DNA of 64,000 nucleotides, from contig NZ_JFCB01000001.1 in NCBI RefSeq assembly GCF_000725125.1, positions 372,001 to 436,000 on the forward strand. Direction: 5' to 3'. The DNA comes from Streptomyces toyocaensis (GTDB lineage Bacteria; Actinomycetota; Actinomycetes; Streptomycetales; Streptomycetaceae). Of the stretch, positions 50,061 to 57,145 are shown one piece after another; within the stretch, counting starts at the first letter, position 1, and every line of letters starts with the position of its first letter. Below the pieces are notes generated by a model, which saw only the letters and a list, made by a program, of their open reading frames with translations, was not told the origin of the DNA and ran no database searches. The translations under genes were made by a program, and so were the position numbers.

Positions 50061-51746
50061 GTGAGTCGACCCCGCATAGTGATCGTCGGTGCCGGCTTCG
50101 CCGGGTACCGCACGGCCCAGACCCTGTCCCGGCTGGCCCGTGGCCGCGCCGAGATCGTCCTGCTCAACCCGACCGACTACTTCCTGTACCTTCCGCTGCT
50201 GCCTCAGGTCGCGGCCGGCATCCTGGAGCCGCGCCGGGTCACCATCTCCCTCTCCGGCACGCTGCCGCACGTGAAGCTGGTGCTGGGGGAGTCCGACCGC
50301 ATCGACCTCGACGCACGGCAGGTGCACTACACCGGGCCCGAGGGCGAGGGCGGCATCCTCTCCTACGACCGGCTGGTGCTCGCCGCCGGCAGCGTCAACA
50401 AGCTGTTGCCGATCCCCGGCGTCGCCGAGCACGCCCACGGCTTCCGCGGCCTGCCCGAAGCCCTCTACCTGCGCGACCACGTGACCAGGCAGGTGGAGCT
50501 CGCCGCGACCACCGACGACCCCAAGCGCTGCGCCTCCCGCTGCACCTTCGTCGTCGTCGGCGCCGGCTACACCGGCACCGAAGTCGCCGCGCACGGGCAG
50601 CTCTTCACCGACTCGCAGGTCAGCAGGCACCCCATGCGGACCGGCATGCGGCCGCGCTGGATCCTGCTGGACATCGCCGACCGGGTCCTGCCCGAGCTGG
50701 ACGAACGGCTCTCCCGCACGGCCGACACGGTCCTGCGCGAGCGGGGCGTGGACGTACGGATGGGCACCTCCGTGAAGGAGGCCACACACGACGGAGTGCT
50801 CCTGACCGACGGGGAGTTCGTGGACACCCAGACCCTCGTGTGGTGCGTGGGCGTCCGCCCCGACCCGCTCGCCGAGTCGCTCGGACTGCCCATGGAACGC
50901 GGCAGGCTGCTCGTCGACCCGCACCTCCAGGTGCCGGGCCGGCCGGAGGTGTTCGCCTGCGGTGACGCGGCGGCGGTGCCCGATCTGGAGAAGCCGGGGT
51001 CGTACACCCCGATGACCGCCCAGCACGCCTGGCGGCAGGGCAAGGTGTGCGGGCACAACATCGCCGCGTCGTTCGGCGACGGTGAGCGGCGTGCCTACCG
51101 CCACAAGGACATGGGTTTCGTGGTGGACCTGGGCGGGGTGAAGGCCGCCGCCAACCCGCTCGGCGTGAACCTGTCCGGGATCGCGGCGGGAGCGGTCACC
51201 CGCGGCTATCACCTCGCCGCGATGCCGGGCAACCGCGTCCGGGTGGCCGCCGACTGGCTGCTCGACGCCGTACTGCCGCGCCAGGCGGTCCAGTTGGGGC
51301 TCGTACGGTCCTGGTCGGTGCCGCTGGACACGGCGTCCCCGGAACTGGCACGGGTGCCGGGCATGCCGGAGCGGACCCGGGGGTCGGCGCCCGGCGGGCC
51401 GGAGGCGGGCACGGAACCGGGGAAGAACCAGCCCGGTGGGGAGCCCGCCAGGAATCAGCCCGGTGGGGAGCCCGCCAGGAATCAGCCCGGCGGCGAGCCC
51501 GCCAGGAATCAGCCCGGCGGCGAGCCCGCCAGGAATCAGCCCGGTGGGGAGCCCGCCAGGAATCAGCCCGGTGGGGAGCCCGCCAGGAATCAGCCCGGTG
51601 GGGAGCCCGCCAGGAATCAGCCCGGTGGGGAGCCCGCGAAGAACCAGCCCGGCGTCACGCCGCCGCCCGACCAGCCGCCGCCCGGTCCCGACGTCGCGCC
51701 CGGACCCGTCAGGCGTACCGACCGATTCACCGAAGGAGACTCATGA
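50061..51746 (+). CDS. NDH-2-type NAD(P)/FAD oxidoreductase with a C-terminal 9-residue repeat
   Basis: The 561-residue flavoprotein has an N-terminal FAD motif (RIVIVGAGFAGYRTAQTLSR), a central NAD motif (CTFVVVGAGYTGTEVAAHGQ) and the FAD end motif VFACGDAAAVPDLEKPGSYT, matching type II NADH dehydrogenases. After the C-terminal membrane-binding region, near residue 455, eight copies of NQPGGEPAR (the last NQPGGEPAK) and a short Pro-rich tail follow, encoded by the 27-bp repeat at 51426-51641. The GTG at 50061 has GGAGG 6 nt upstream. The stop overlaps the transketolase start (ATGA). It would pass electrons from NADH to quinone. Confidence 0.91.
   Translation: MSRPRIVIVGAGFAGYRTAQTLSRLARGRAEIVLLNPTDYFLYLPLLPQVAAGILEPRRVTISLSGTLPHVKLVLGESDRIDLDARQVHYTGPEGEGGILSYDRLVLAAGSVNKLLPIPGVAEHAHGFRGLPEALYLRDHVTRQVELAATTDDPKRCASRCTFVVVGAGYTGTEVAAHGQLFTDSQVSRHPMRTGMRPRWILLDIADRVLPELDERLSRTADTVLRERGVDVRMGTSVKEATHDGVLLTDGEFVDTQTLVWCVGVRPDPLAESLGLPMERGRLLVDPHLQVPGRPEVFACGDAAAVPDLEKPGSYTPMTAQHAWRQGKVCGHNIAASFGDGERRAYRHKDMGFVVDLGGVKAAANPLGVNLSGIAAGAVTRGYHLAAMPGNRVRVAADWLLDAVLPRQAVQLGLVRSWSVPLDTASPELARVPGMPERTRGSAPGGPEAGTEPGKNQPGGEPARNQPGGEPARNQPGGEPARNQPGGEPARNQPGGEPARNQPGGEPARNQPGGEPARNQPGGEPAKNQPGVTPPPDQPPPGPDVAPGPVRRTDRFTEGDS
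51426..51641 (+). repeat. Eight in-frame 27-bp tandem repeats
   Basis: Eight consecutive units of 27 bp encode NQPGGEPAR in the C-terminal tail of the flavoprotein. Units 3 and 4 use GGCGGC where the others use GGTGGG, unit 1 starts AAC rather than AAT, and the last ends in AAG. A ninth, partial unit follows. Because 27 is a multiple of three, copy-number changes would not break the reading frame. The unit has no spacers, so it is not a CRISPR array. Confidence 0.97.
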
Positions 51747-53590
51747 ACACCGGCGAACTCGTCGAGCTCGGACAGCAGTTGCGCGTGGACAGTGTCCGTG
51801 CCGCGGCCGCCGCGGGCTCCGGGCACCCCACGTCGTCGATGTCCGCGGCGGACCTGATGGCCGTCCTGTTCGCCCGCCACTTCACCTACGACTTCCAGCA
51901 GCCCGACCACCCGGCCAACGACCGCTTCGTCCTCTCCAAGGGCCACGCCTCGCCCTTGATGTACGCCACCCTCAAGGCGGCCGGCGCGATCGACGACGAG
52001 GAACTGCTCACCTTCCGCGAGGACGGCAGCCGCCTCGAGGGGCACCCCACCCCGCGGCGGCTCCCCTGGGTCGAGACGGCCACCGGCTCGCTCGGCCAGG
52101 GCCTGCCCGTCGGCGTCGGCATCGCGCTGGCCGGGAAGCGGCTGGACCACGCCGACTACCGCGTGTGGGTGCTGTGCGGCGACAGCGAGCTGGCCGAGGG
52201 CTCGGTGTGGGAGGCGGCCGAGCAGGCCGCGTACGAGCACCTGGACAACCTCACGGCGGTCGTGGACGTCAACCGGCTCGGCCAGCGCGGCCCCACCCGG
52301 CACGGCCACGACCTCGACGCCTACGCCCGCCGCTTCCAGGCCTTCGGCTGGCACACCGTCGAGGTGGACGGCCACGACGTGGACGCCGTCGACCGCGCCT
52401 ACGGAGAGGCACTCTCCACCCGGGGCCAGCCCACCGTGATCCTCGCCCGCACCCTCAAGGGCAAGGGCGTCGAGTCGGCCGAGGACCGCGAGGGACTGCA
52501 CGGCAAGCCGCTGCCGGAGGCCGAGGACGCCGTCACCGAACTGGGCGGCCCTCGCGACCTGCGCATCCCGGCGCACCGGCCGTCCTCCGGCGGAACACCG
52601 CCGGCCCGGCACACCGGGGAACCCCGCCTGCCCCACTGGGACAAGGGTGAGGAGGTGGCCACCCGCAACGCCTTCGGGGAGGCGCTGGCCGCGCTCGGCA
52701 CCGCTCGCGGCGACGTCGTCGCCCTCGACGGGGAGGTCGGCGACTCCACCCGCGCGGAGTTCTTCGCCAAGGAGCACCCCGAGCGCTACATCGAGTGCTA
52801 CATCGCCGAGCAGCAGATGGTCGCGGCGGCGGTGGGCGTCGCGGCGCGCGGCTGGACGCCGTACGCCGCCACCTTCGCGGCCTTCCTCACCCGCGCCCAC
52901 GACTTCATCCGCATGGCGGCGGTCAGCGGCTCCGGCATCAACCTCGTCGGCTCGCACGCGGGCGTCGCCATCGGCCAGGACGGCCCCAGCCAGATGGGCC
53001 TGGAGGACCTGGCGATGATGCGCGCGGTGCACGGCTCGACCGTGCTCTACCCGTGCGACGCCAACCAGACCGCACGGCTGGTCGCCGCGATGGCCGGCCT
53101 GGACGGCATCCGCTACCTGCGCACCTCACGCGGCGAGAGCCCGGTGATCTACGGTCCCGACGAGGAGTTCCCCGTCGGCGGCAGCAAGGTGCTGCGTTCC
53201 TCGGGACGCGACCGGCTCACCCTCGTCGCCGCGGGCGTCACCGTGCCCGAGGCACTGGCCGCCGCGGACGCCCTGGAACGCGAGGGCATCGCCGTACGGG
53301 TGATCGACCTGTACTCGGTGAAGCCGGTCGACCGGGAGACCCTGCGCACGGCCGCCGAGGAGACCGGCTGCCTGATGACCGTGGAGGACCACCACCCGGA
53401 GGGCGGCCTCGGGGACGCGGTCGCGGAGGCCTTCGGCGACGGGCGACCCGTACCGCGCCTGGTGCGGCTGGCCGTGCGGAACATGCCGGGTTCGGCCTCC
53501 CCGCAGGAGCAGCTTCACGCGTCCGGCATCGACGCGGAGTCGATCGCCGCGGCCGGCCGGCTGCTGGTGGGGGAGGCGGTCGTGTCGTGA
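51743..53590 (+). CDS. tkt: Transketolase, single-chain form
   Basis: The 615-residue thiamine enzyme has the N-terminal TPP-binding domain (AGSGHPTSSMSAADLMAVLF, KGHASPLMYATLKA, TGSLGQGLPVGVGIALAGKR and LCGDSELAEGSVWEAAEQAA), a middle pyrimidine domain (EQQMVAAAVGVAARGWTPYA and GVAIGQDGPSQMGLEDLAMM), and the C-terminal domain. The chain is slightly shorter than the usual 650-690, and the TPP motif is GDS rather than the common GDG, as in transketolases from several actinobacteria. It moves two-carbon units in the pentose phosphate pathway. It overlaps the flavoprotein and LigD-Pol genes by 4 bp each. Confidence 0.9.
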   Translation: MNTGELVELGQQLRVDSVRAAAAAGSGHPTSSMSAADLMAVLFARHFTYDFQQPDHPANDRFVLSKGHASPLMYATLKAAGAIDDEELLTFREDGSRLEGHPTPRRLPWVETATGSLGQGLPVGVGIALAGKRLDHADYRVWVLCGDSELAEGSVWEAAEQAAYEHLDNLTAVVDVNRLGQRGPTRHGHDLDAYARRFQAFGWHTVEVDGHDVDAVDRAYGEALSTRGQPTVILARTLKGKGVESAEDREGLHGKPLPEAEDAVTELGGPRDLRIPAHRPSSGGTPPARHTGEPRLPHWDKGEEVATRNAFGEALAALGTARGDVVALDGEVGDSTRAEFFAKEHPERYIECYIAEQQMVAAAVGVAARGWTPYAATFAAFLTRAHDFIRMAAVSGSGINLVGSHAGVAIGQDGPSQMGLEDLAMMRAVHGSTVLYPCDANQTARLVAAMAGLDGIRYLRTSRGESPVIYGPDEEFPVGGSKVLRSSGRDRLTLVAAGVTVPEALAAADALEREGIAVRVIDLYSVKPVDRETLRTAAEETGCLMTVEDHHPEGGLGDAVAEAFGDGRPVPRLVRLAVRNMPGSASPQEQLHASGIDAESIAAAGRLLVGEAVVS

Positions 53591-54528
53591 GCGGCGACGG
53601 GTCGCGCACCGTACGGGCCGGCCGCCGCTCGGTGGAGATCCACCGCCCGGGGAAGGTGCTCTTCCCCGGCGGCGCGGACGCCGAGGAGTACACCAAGGGA
53701 GACCTCGTCGACTACCACCGGGCCGTCGCCCCGTTCATGCTGCCGCACCTGCGGGGCCGCCCGCTGATGCTGGACCGGCGCCCGGACGGCATCGACGGCC
53801 CGGCGTTCATGCAGAAGAACACGCCGGAGGGGTACCCCGGCTGGATCACCCGGGCCGAGGTCGCCAAGGAGGACGGCACCGTCACACACACCGTGTGCGA
53901 CGACACGGCCACCCTCCTCTACCTCGTCGACCAGGCGAGCATCACGCTGCACCGCTGGCTGTCCCGGACGGCCGGCATCGACCGGCCGGACCGGCTGGTC
54001 TTCGACCTCGACCCGTCGGGTGACGACTTCGGGGCGGTCCGGGAGGCCGCGCGGCTGCTGCGGGAGCTGCTCGACGAGCTGAGGCTGCCCTCCGCACCGA
54101 TGACCACCGGATCGAGGGGCCTGCATGTCATCGTGCCGCTGAACGGCGACCACGACGTCGACGACGTGCGCGCCTTCGCCCGCGAGGTCGCCGACGCCCT
54201 CGCCGACGCCCACCCCGGCCGGCTCACCACCGCCGCGCGCAAGAAGGACCGCGGGGGTCGGCTCTACCTCGACGTGCAGCGCAACGCCTACGCGCAGACC
54301 GCGGTCGCCCCCTACACCGTCCGGGCCCTGACCGGCGCCCCCGTCGCCGTGCCCGTCTCCTGGGACCAGCTCGACGATCCGGAGGTGCACGCCCGGCGCT
54401 GGACGGTGGCCGACGCGGTCGAGCAGGCCCGCTCCGATCCGTGGGCCGGTCTGCTGCGCCGGGGGCGTGCCCTGGGCCCGGCGCGCAGGCGGCTGGCGGG
54501 GCTGACCGGGCGCGGTAACCCGCGCTGA
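53587..54528 (+). CDS. Stand-alone LigD-type polymerase/primase domain (NHEJ)
   Basis: The 313-residue protein contains only the polymerase domain of bacterial NHEJ ligase D. VLFPGGADAEEYTKGDLVDY with HLRGRPLMLDRRPDGIDGPA starts the fold. LVFDLDPSGDDFGAVREAAR carries the D-x-D metal-binding aspartates, and TTGSRGLHVIVPLNGDHDVD plus KKDRGGRLYLDVQRNAYAQT are the other active-site motifs. It inserts nucleotides during end joining and can prime synthesis. There is no ligase or nuclease part and no Ku gene in the window. The GTG start at 53587 overlaps the transketolase stop by 4 nt. It precedes the gas vesicle operon by 87 bp. Confidence 0.9.
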   Translation: MSGDGSRTVRAGRRSVEIHRPGKVLFPGGADAEEYTKGDLVDYHRAVAPFMLPHLRGRPLMLDRRPDGIDGPAFMQKNTPEGYPGWITRAEVAKEDGTVTHTVCDDTATLLYLVDQASITLHRWLSRTAGIDRPDRLVFDLDPSGDDFGAVREAARLLRELLDELRLPSAPMTTGSRGLHVIVPLNGDHDVDDVRAFAREVADALADAHPGRLTTAARKKDRGGRLYLDVQRNAYAQTAVAPYTVRALTGAPVAVPVSWDQLDDPEVHARRWTVADAVEQARSDPWAGLLRRGRALGPARRRLAGLTGRGNPR

Positions 54529-54539
54529 CCAGGTGTGAC

Positions 54540-54560
54540 ACCCGGACGTGGCAACCGGGT
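54540..54560 (+). terminator. Weak hairpin between the LigD-type gene and gvpO
   Basis: ACCCGG (54540-54545) pairs with CCGGGT (54555-54560), with a 9-nt loop. It lies 12 bp after the LigD-type stop and could end that message before the gvp promoter. No U-tract is visible, so it may only be a weak or attenuating structure. Confidence 0.4.
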
Positions 54561-54615
54561 GAGCCCATGGAGGTTTGGCGAACAGTCTTGCGGCCACACG
54601 GAGGGGGAGGTGGCC

Positions 54616-54990
54616 ATGTCGAACACGAAGAACACCGAAGAGTCACAGGGTTCACAGGAACCCCGTACTTCCCGTAGTGCACGAACGTCCCGCAAGCAGA
54701 CCGAAGACAACACGACCACCAAACGGCCGGGCCCGATGGAGGTGCTGCGCCAGGCGCGCGGGCAGCTCGCGGAGCTCACCGGGATGGAAGCCGAGTCCGT
54801 GTCGTCCTTCGAACAGACGGAGGAGGGCTGGGCACTGGAGGTCGAGGTCCTCGAACTCGAGCGTGTGCCCGACACGATGAGCCTGATGGCGACGTACCAG
54901 GTCGAGCTCGACCCGGACGGGCAACTCACCGGTTACCGGCGGGTCCGCCGCTACGAGCGGGGACGCGCCGACGCGCGCGGCGGCCGCTAG
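54616..54990 (+). CDS. gvpO: Gas vesicle protein GvpO
   Basis: The 124-residue protein is a GvpO homologue. The core is PMEVLRQARGQLAELTGMEA, then SSFEQTEEGWALEVEVLELE and RVPDTMSLMATYQVELDPDG, ending in YRRVRRYERGR. The N-terminal 40 residues are Ser/Thr/charged and probably disordered. ATG 54616 follows GGGGGAGG. It is the first gene of the ten-gene operon, matching the published Streptomyces order gvpO-A-F-G-Y-Z-J-L-S-K as I recall it. Its exact role is unclear; in halophilic archaea gvpO is needed for gas vesicle formation. Confidence 0.9.
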   Translation: MSNTKNTEESQGSQEPRTSRSARTSRKQTEDNTTTKRPGPMEVLRQARGQLAELTGMEAESVSSFEQTEEGWALEVEVLELERVPDTMSLMATYQVELDPDGQLTGYRRVRRYERGRADARGGR

Positions 54991-55032
54991 GCCGCCCGGC
55001 TGGACTTCGTACACGGACTCACACACACAGAC

Positions 55033-55039
55033 AAGGAGG
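55033..55039 (+). promoter_or_regulatory. Optimal Shine-Dalgarno of gvpA
   Basis: AAGGAGG, fully complementary to the end of 16S rRNA, lies 10 nt before the gvpA ATG at 55050. It is the strongest ribosome site in the operon, consistent with the need for large amounts of the structural protein. The preceding 15 bp are a CA/GA-rich stretch (ACTCACACACACAGACA). Confidence 0.75.
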
Positions 55040-55049
55040 GACAGCCGGC

Positions 55050-55484
55050 ATGACAGTCGTACCGGCACAGCAGACCGGCGGTGGGGGCGGCAGCAGCGGC
55101 CTCTACGACGTGCTCGAGCTTGTTCTGGACAGGGGGCTCGTCATCGACGCATTCGTGCGCGTGTCCCTGGTCGGCATCGAGATTCTCAAGATCGACGTGA
55201 GGGTCGTCGTCGCCAGCGTCGACACCTACCTCCGCTTCGCCGAGGCGTGCAACCGCCTCGACCTCGAGGCCGGGCCCCGCAAGAGCCCGGGCCTGCCCGA
55301 GATCGTCGGCGAGGTCACCGAGTCCGGTGCCAAGGGCAAGTCCAAGGGCGCCCTCTCCGGTGCGGCCGAGACCATCTCCGACGCCTTCAAGCAGTCCCGT
55401 GAGGGCGGCTCCGAGCGCGAGACCGAGTCCCGTCCGCGGGCCCGTAAGAGCACCGCCGCCCGGCGTAAGGAGGAGCAGGAGTGA
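55050..55484 (+). CDS. gvpA: Gas vesicle structural protein GvpA
   Basis: The 144-residue product contains the GvpA core at about 17-75: GLYDVLELVLDRGLVIDAFV, then RVSLVGIEILKIDVRVVVAS and VDTYLRFAEACNRLD. This alternates helix and hairpin as in all GvpA proteins, which polymerise into the hollow ribbed wall. Unlike minimal GvpA (about 70-75 residues) it has a 65-residue C-terminal extension ending in a Lys/Arg-rich stretch (RPRARKSTAARRKEEQE). The long tail resembles that of GvpJ-type proteins. The stop overlaps gvpF (GTGA). Confidence 0.93.
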   Translation: MTVVPAQQTGGGGGSSGLYDVLELVLDRGLVIDAFVRVSLVGIEILKIDVRVVVASVDTYLRFAEACNRLDLEAGPRKSPGLPEIVGEVTESGAKGKSKGALSGAAETISDAFKQSREGGSERETESRPRARKSTAARRKEEQE

Positions 55485-56254
55485 GCACCTACGTCTACGG
55501 CATCACGGCGGCGTCGCACCCGTCACTGCCCGAGGGCATGGGCGGTGTCGGCGATCCGTCGCGCCCGGTGCGCATCCTGCGCGCGGGGGAGCTGGCCGCC
55601 GTCGTCAGCGACGCGCCCGAGGGGCTGCGCCCCAAGCGCAGGGAACTGCTGGCCCACCAGAACGTGCTCAGCGAGATCGGTGCGGCCGGCTGCGTGCTGC
55701 CCATGCGGTTCGGCAGTGTCGCTCCGGACGACGACTCCGTCACCGCCGTCCTCACCGAGCGGGCCGATCACTACCTGGAGCGGCTGCGCGCGCTGGACGA
55801 CCGGGTCGAGTACAACGTCAAGGCCAACCACGTCGAGGAAGCCGTCCTGCACCACGTCATGGCCGGCAACCCGGAGATCCGGGCCCTCGCGGAGGCCAAC
55901 AGGCAGTCCGGCGGCGGTAGTTACGACGACAAGATCCGGCTCGGCGAGATGGTCGCCGCGGCGGTCAAGGCCAAGGAGTCCGAGGACGGCGCCGCCGTGG
56001 AACGCGCCCTGGAGGGGGCTGCCGACGCCGTGAGCGTGGGCCCCGAGTCCACGGGCTGGCTGGCCAACGTCTCCTACCTGGTGAAGCGGGAGACGGCCGA
56101 GGAGTTCCTGGCAGCGGTGGAGCAGGTCCGCTCGGACATGCCCCACCTCGAGGTCCGTCTGAACGGGCCGCTGCCGCCGTACAGCTTCGTCGAGCCGGGG
56201 CCGGCCGAGCCGGCGGGCACCGCGGCCGGTGGGGCGGACACCGGAGCGGGGTGA
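55481..56254 (+). CDS. gvpF: Gas vesicle protein GvpF (GvpF/GvpL family)
   Basis: A 257-residue member of the GvpF/GvpL family, minor proteins needed to assemble gas vesicles. TYVYGITAASHPSLPEGMGG starts the fold, with CVLPMRFGSVAPDDDSVTAV and LERLRALDDRVEYNVKANHV in the middle, and VSYLVKRETAEEFLAAVEQV, which carries the second ferredoxin-like subdomain. GTG 55481 overlaps gvpA by 4 nt. The C-terminal tail is Ala/Gly/Pro-rich. A second member, gvpL, lies later in the same operon. Confidence 0.93.
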   Translation: MSTYVYGITAASHPSLPEGMGGVGDPSRPVRILRAGELAAVVSDAPEGLRPKRRELLAHQNVLSEIGAAGCVLPMRFGSVAPDDDSVTAVLTERADHYLERLRALDDRVEYNVKANHVEEAVLHHVMAGNPEIRALAEANRQSGGGSYDDKIRLGEMVAAAVKAKESEDGAAVERALEGAADAVSVGPESTGWLANVSYLVKRETAEEFLAAVEQVRSDMPHLEVRLNGPLPPYSFVEPGPAEPAGTAAGGADTGAG

Positions 56255-56258
56255 CGTC

Positions 56259-56525
56259 ATGGGCCTGATCTCGGAGGTGCTGCTGCTGCCGTTCGCACCG
56301 GCACGCGGCGCCTCCTGGGCCATCCGGCAGGTGATCCAGGAGGCGGAGCGCATCTATTACGACCCCGCCACGATCCGTGCCGAGCTGGCCCGGCTCGAAG
56401 AACAGCTGGAGGCCGGAGAGATCACCGAGGAGGAGTTCGACCGGCAGGAGGACGAACTCCTGGACCGGCTGGAGACCGCCACGCGCACAGGCGCGGGCAC
56501 AGGCGACGGGACGGCACGACAATGA
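56259..56525 (+). CDS. gvpG: Gas vesicle protein GvpG
   Basis: The 88-residue protein matches GvpG: MGLISEVLLLPFAPARGASW, then AIRQVIQEAERIYYDPATIR and AELARLEEQLEAGEITEEEF, a helical, acidic small protein. The ATG at 56259 follows GGAGCGGGG; an earlier in-frame ATG is only frame readthrough. It starts 5 bp after the gvpF stop and its own stop overlaps gvpY by 4 nt. The role is an accessory one in assembly. Confidence 0.92.
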   Translation: MGLISEVLLLPFAPARGASWAIRQVIQEAERIYYDPATIRAELARLEEQLEAGEITEEEFDRQEDELLDRLETATRTGAGTGDGTARQ

Positions 56526-57145
56526 ATCGAACGACACTTGGCCTCGCGATCGGGGCCGGATATCTCCTCGGACGGACCAAGAAGCTCAAAATGGCGGTCG
56601 CCGTCGGCGGCCTGGTGGCGGGCAAGAAGCTGAACCTCAGCCCGCGCATGGTCGGCGATCTGCTCTCCCAGCAACTGCGTGACAACCCGCAGTTCAAGGA
56701 GCTCGGCGACCAGTTGCGCGGGGATCTTCGCGGTGTCGGCAAGGCCGCCTCCGGCGCACTGGTCGAGCGGCAGCTCGGCTCGCTCGCCGACCGGCTGCAC
56801 GGCCGTACCGCCGAGATGCGCGACGAGATGGCAGGCGGCGGTTCGCAGAAGCGGTCGAAGGCGGACGAGGACGAGGAAGCGCCCGAGGACCGGGACGAGG
56901 AGCCGGACTCCGAGGAGGACCACGAGGAGGAACCGGCCTCCGAGGAGGACCACGAGGAGGAACCCGCCTCCGAGGAGGAGCCGGACCAGGAGCGGCCGGC
57001 GAAGAAGGCCGCCGCGAAGAAGACCGCGCCGGCCAAGAAGACCGCGGCCAAGAAGACGGCCCCCGCGAAGAAGACGGCGGCCAGGAAGACCGCGGCCGCG
57101 TCCCGCGGCGGCCGCTCCCGCACGTCGAAGGGAGGCGGTGAGTGA
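56522..57145 (+). CDS. gvpY: GvpY: lysine-rich gas vesicle cluster protein
   Basis: The 207-residue protein is known only from actinomycete gvp clusters. Residues 1-95 form a conserved helical N-terminal region (TLGLAIGAGYLLGRTKKLKM, then RMVGDLLSQQLRDNPQFKEL). From about 115 there is an acidic block with a repeated EEDHEEEPAS unit, and the C-terminal 50 residues are Lys/Ala repeats of the AKKTA type (for example KKTAPAKKTAAKKTAP), resembling the tail of histone H1 and of Streptomyces HupS. The mixed charges suggest binding to another charged partner or to nucleic acid. It starts ATG 56522, overlapping gvpG (ATGA), and its stop overlaps the gvpZ ATG. Confidence 0.85.
   Translation: MNRTTLGLAIGAGYLLGRTKKLKMAVAVGGLVAGKKLNLSPRMVGDLLSQQLRDNPQFKELGDQLRGDLRGVGKAASGALVERQLGSLADRLHGRTAEMRDEMAGGGSQKRSKADEDEEAPEDRDEEPDSEEDHEEEPASEEDHEEEPASEEEPDQERPAKKAAAKKTAPAKKTAAKKTAPAKKTAARKTAAASRGGRSRTSKGGGE

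Noticed and set aside
51426..51641. Regular 27-bp repeat as a CRISPR array
   Set aside because: Units abut with no spacers, stay in frame with a flavoprotein, and no cas genes are nearby.
53587..54528. Full NHEJ ligase D with ligase and nuclease parts
   Set aside because: Only the polymerase domain is present, and no Ku or ligase domain is seen in the window.
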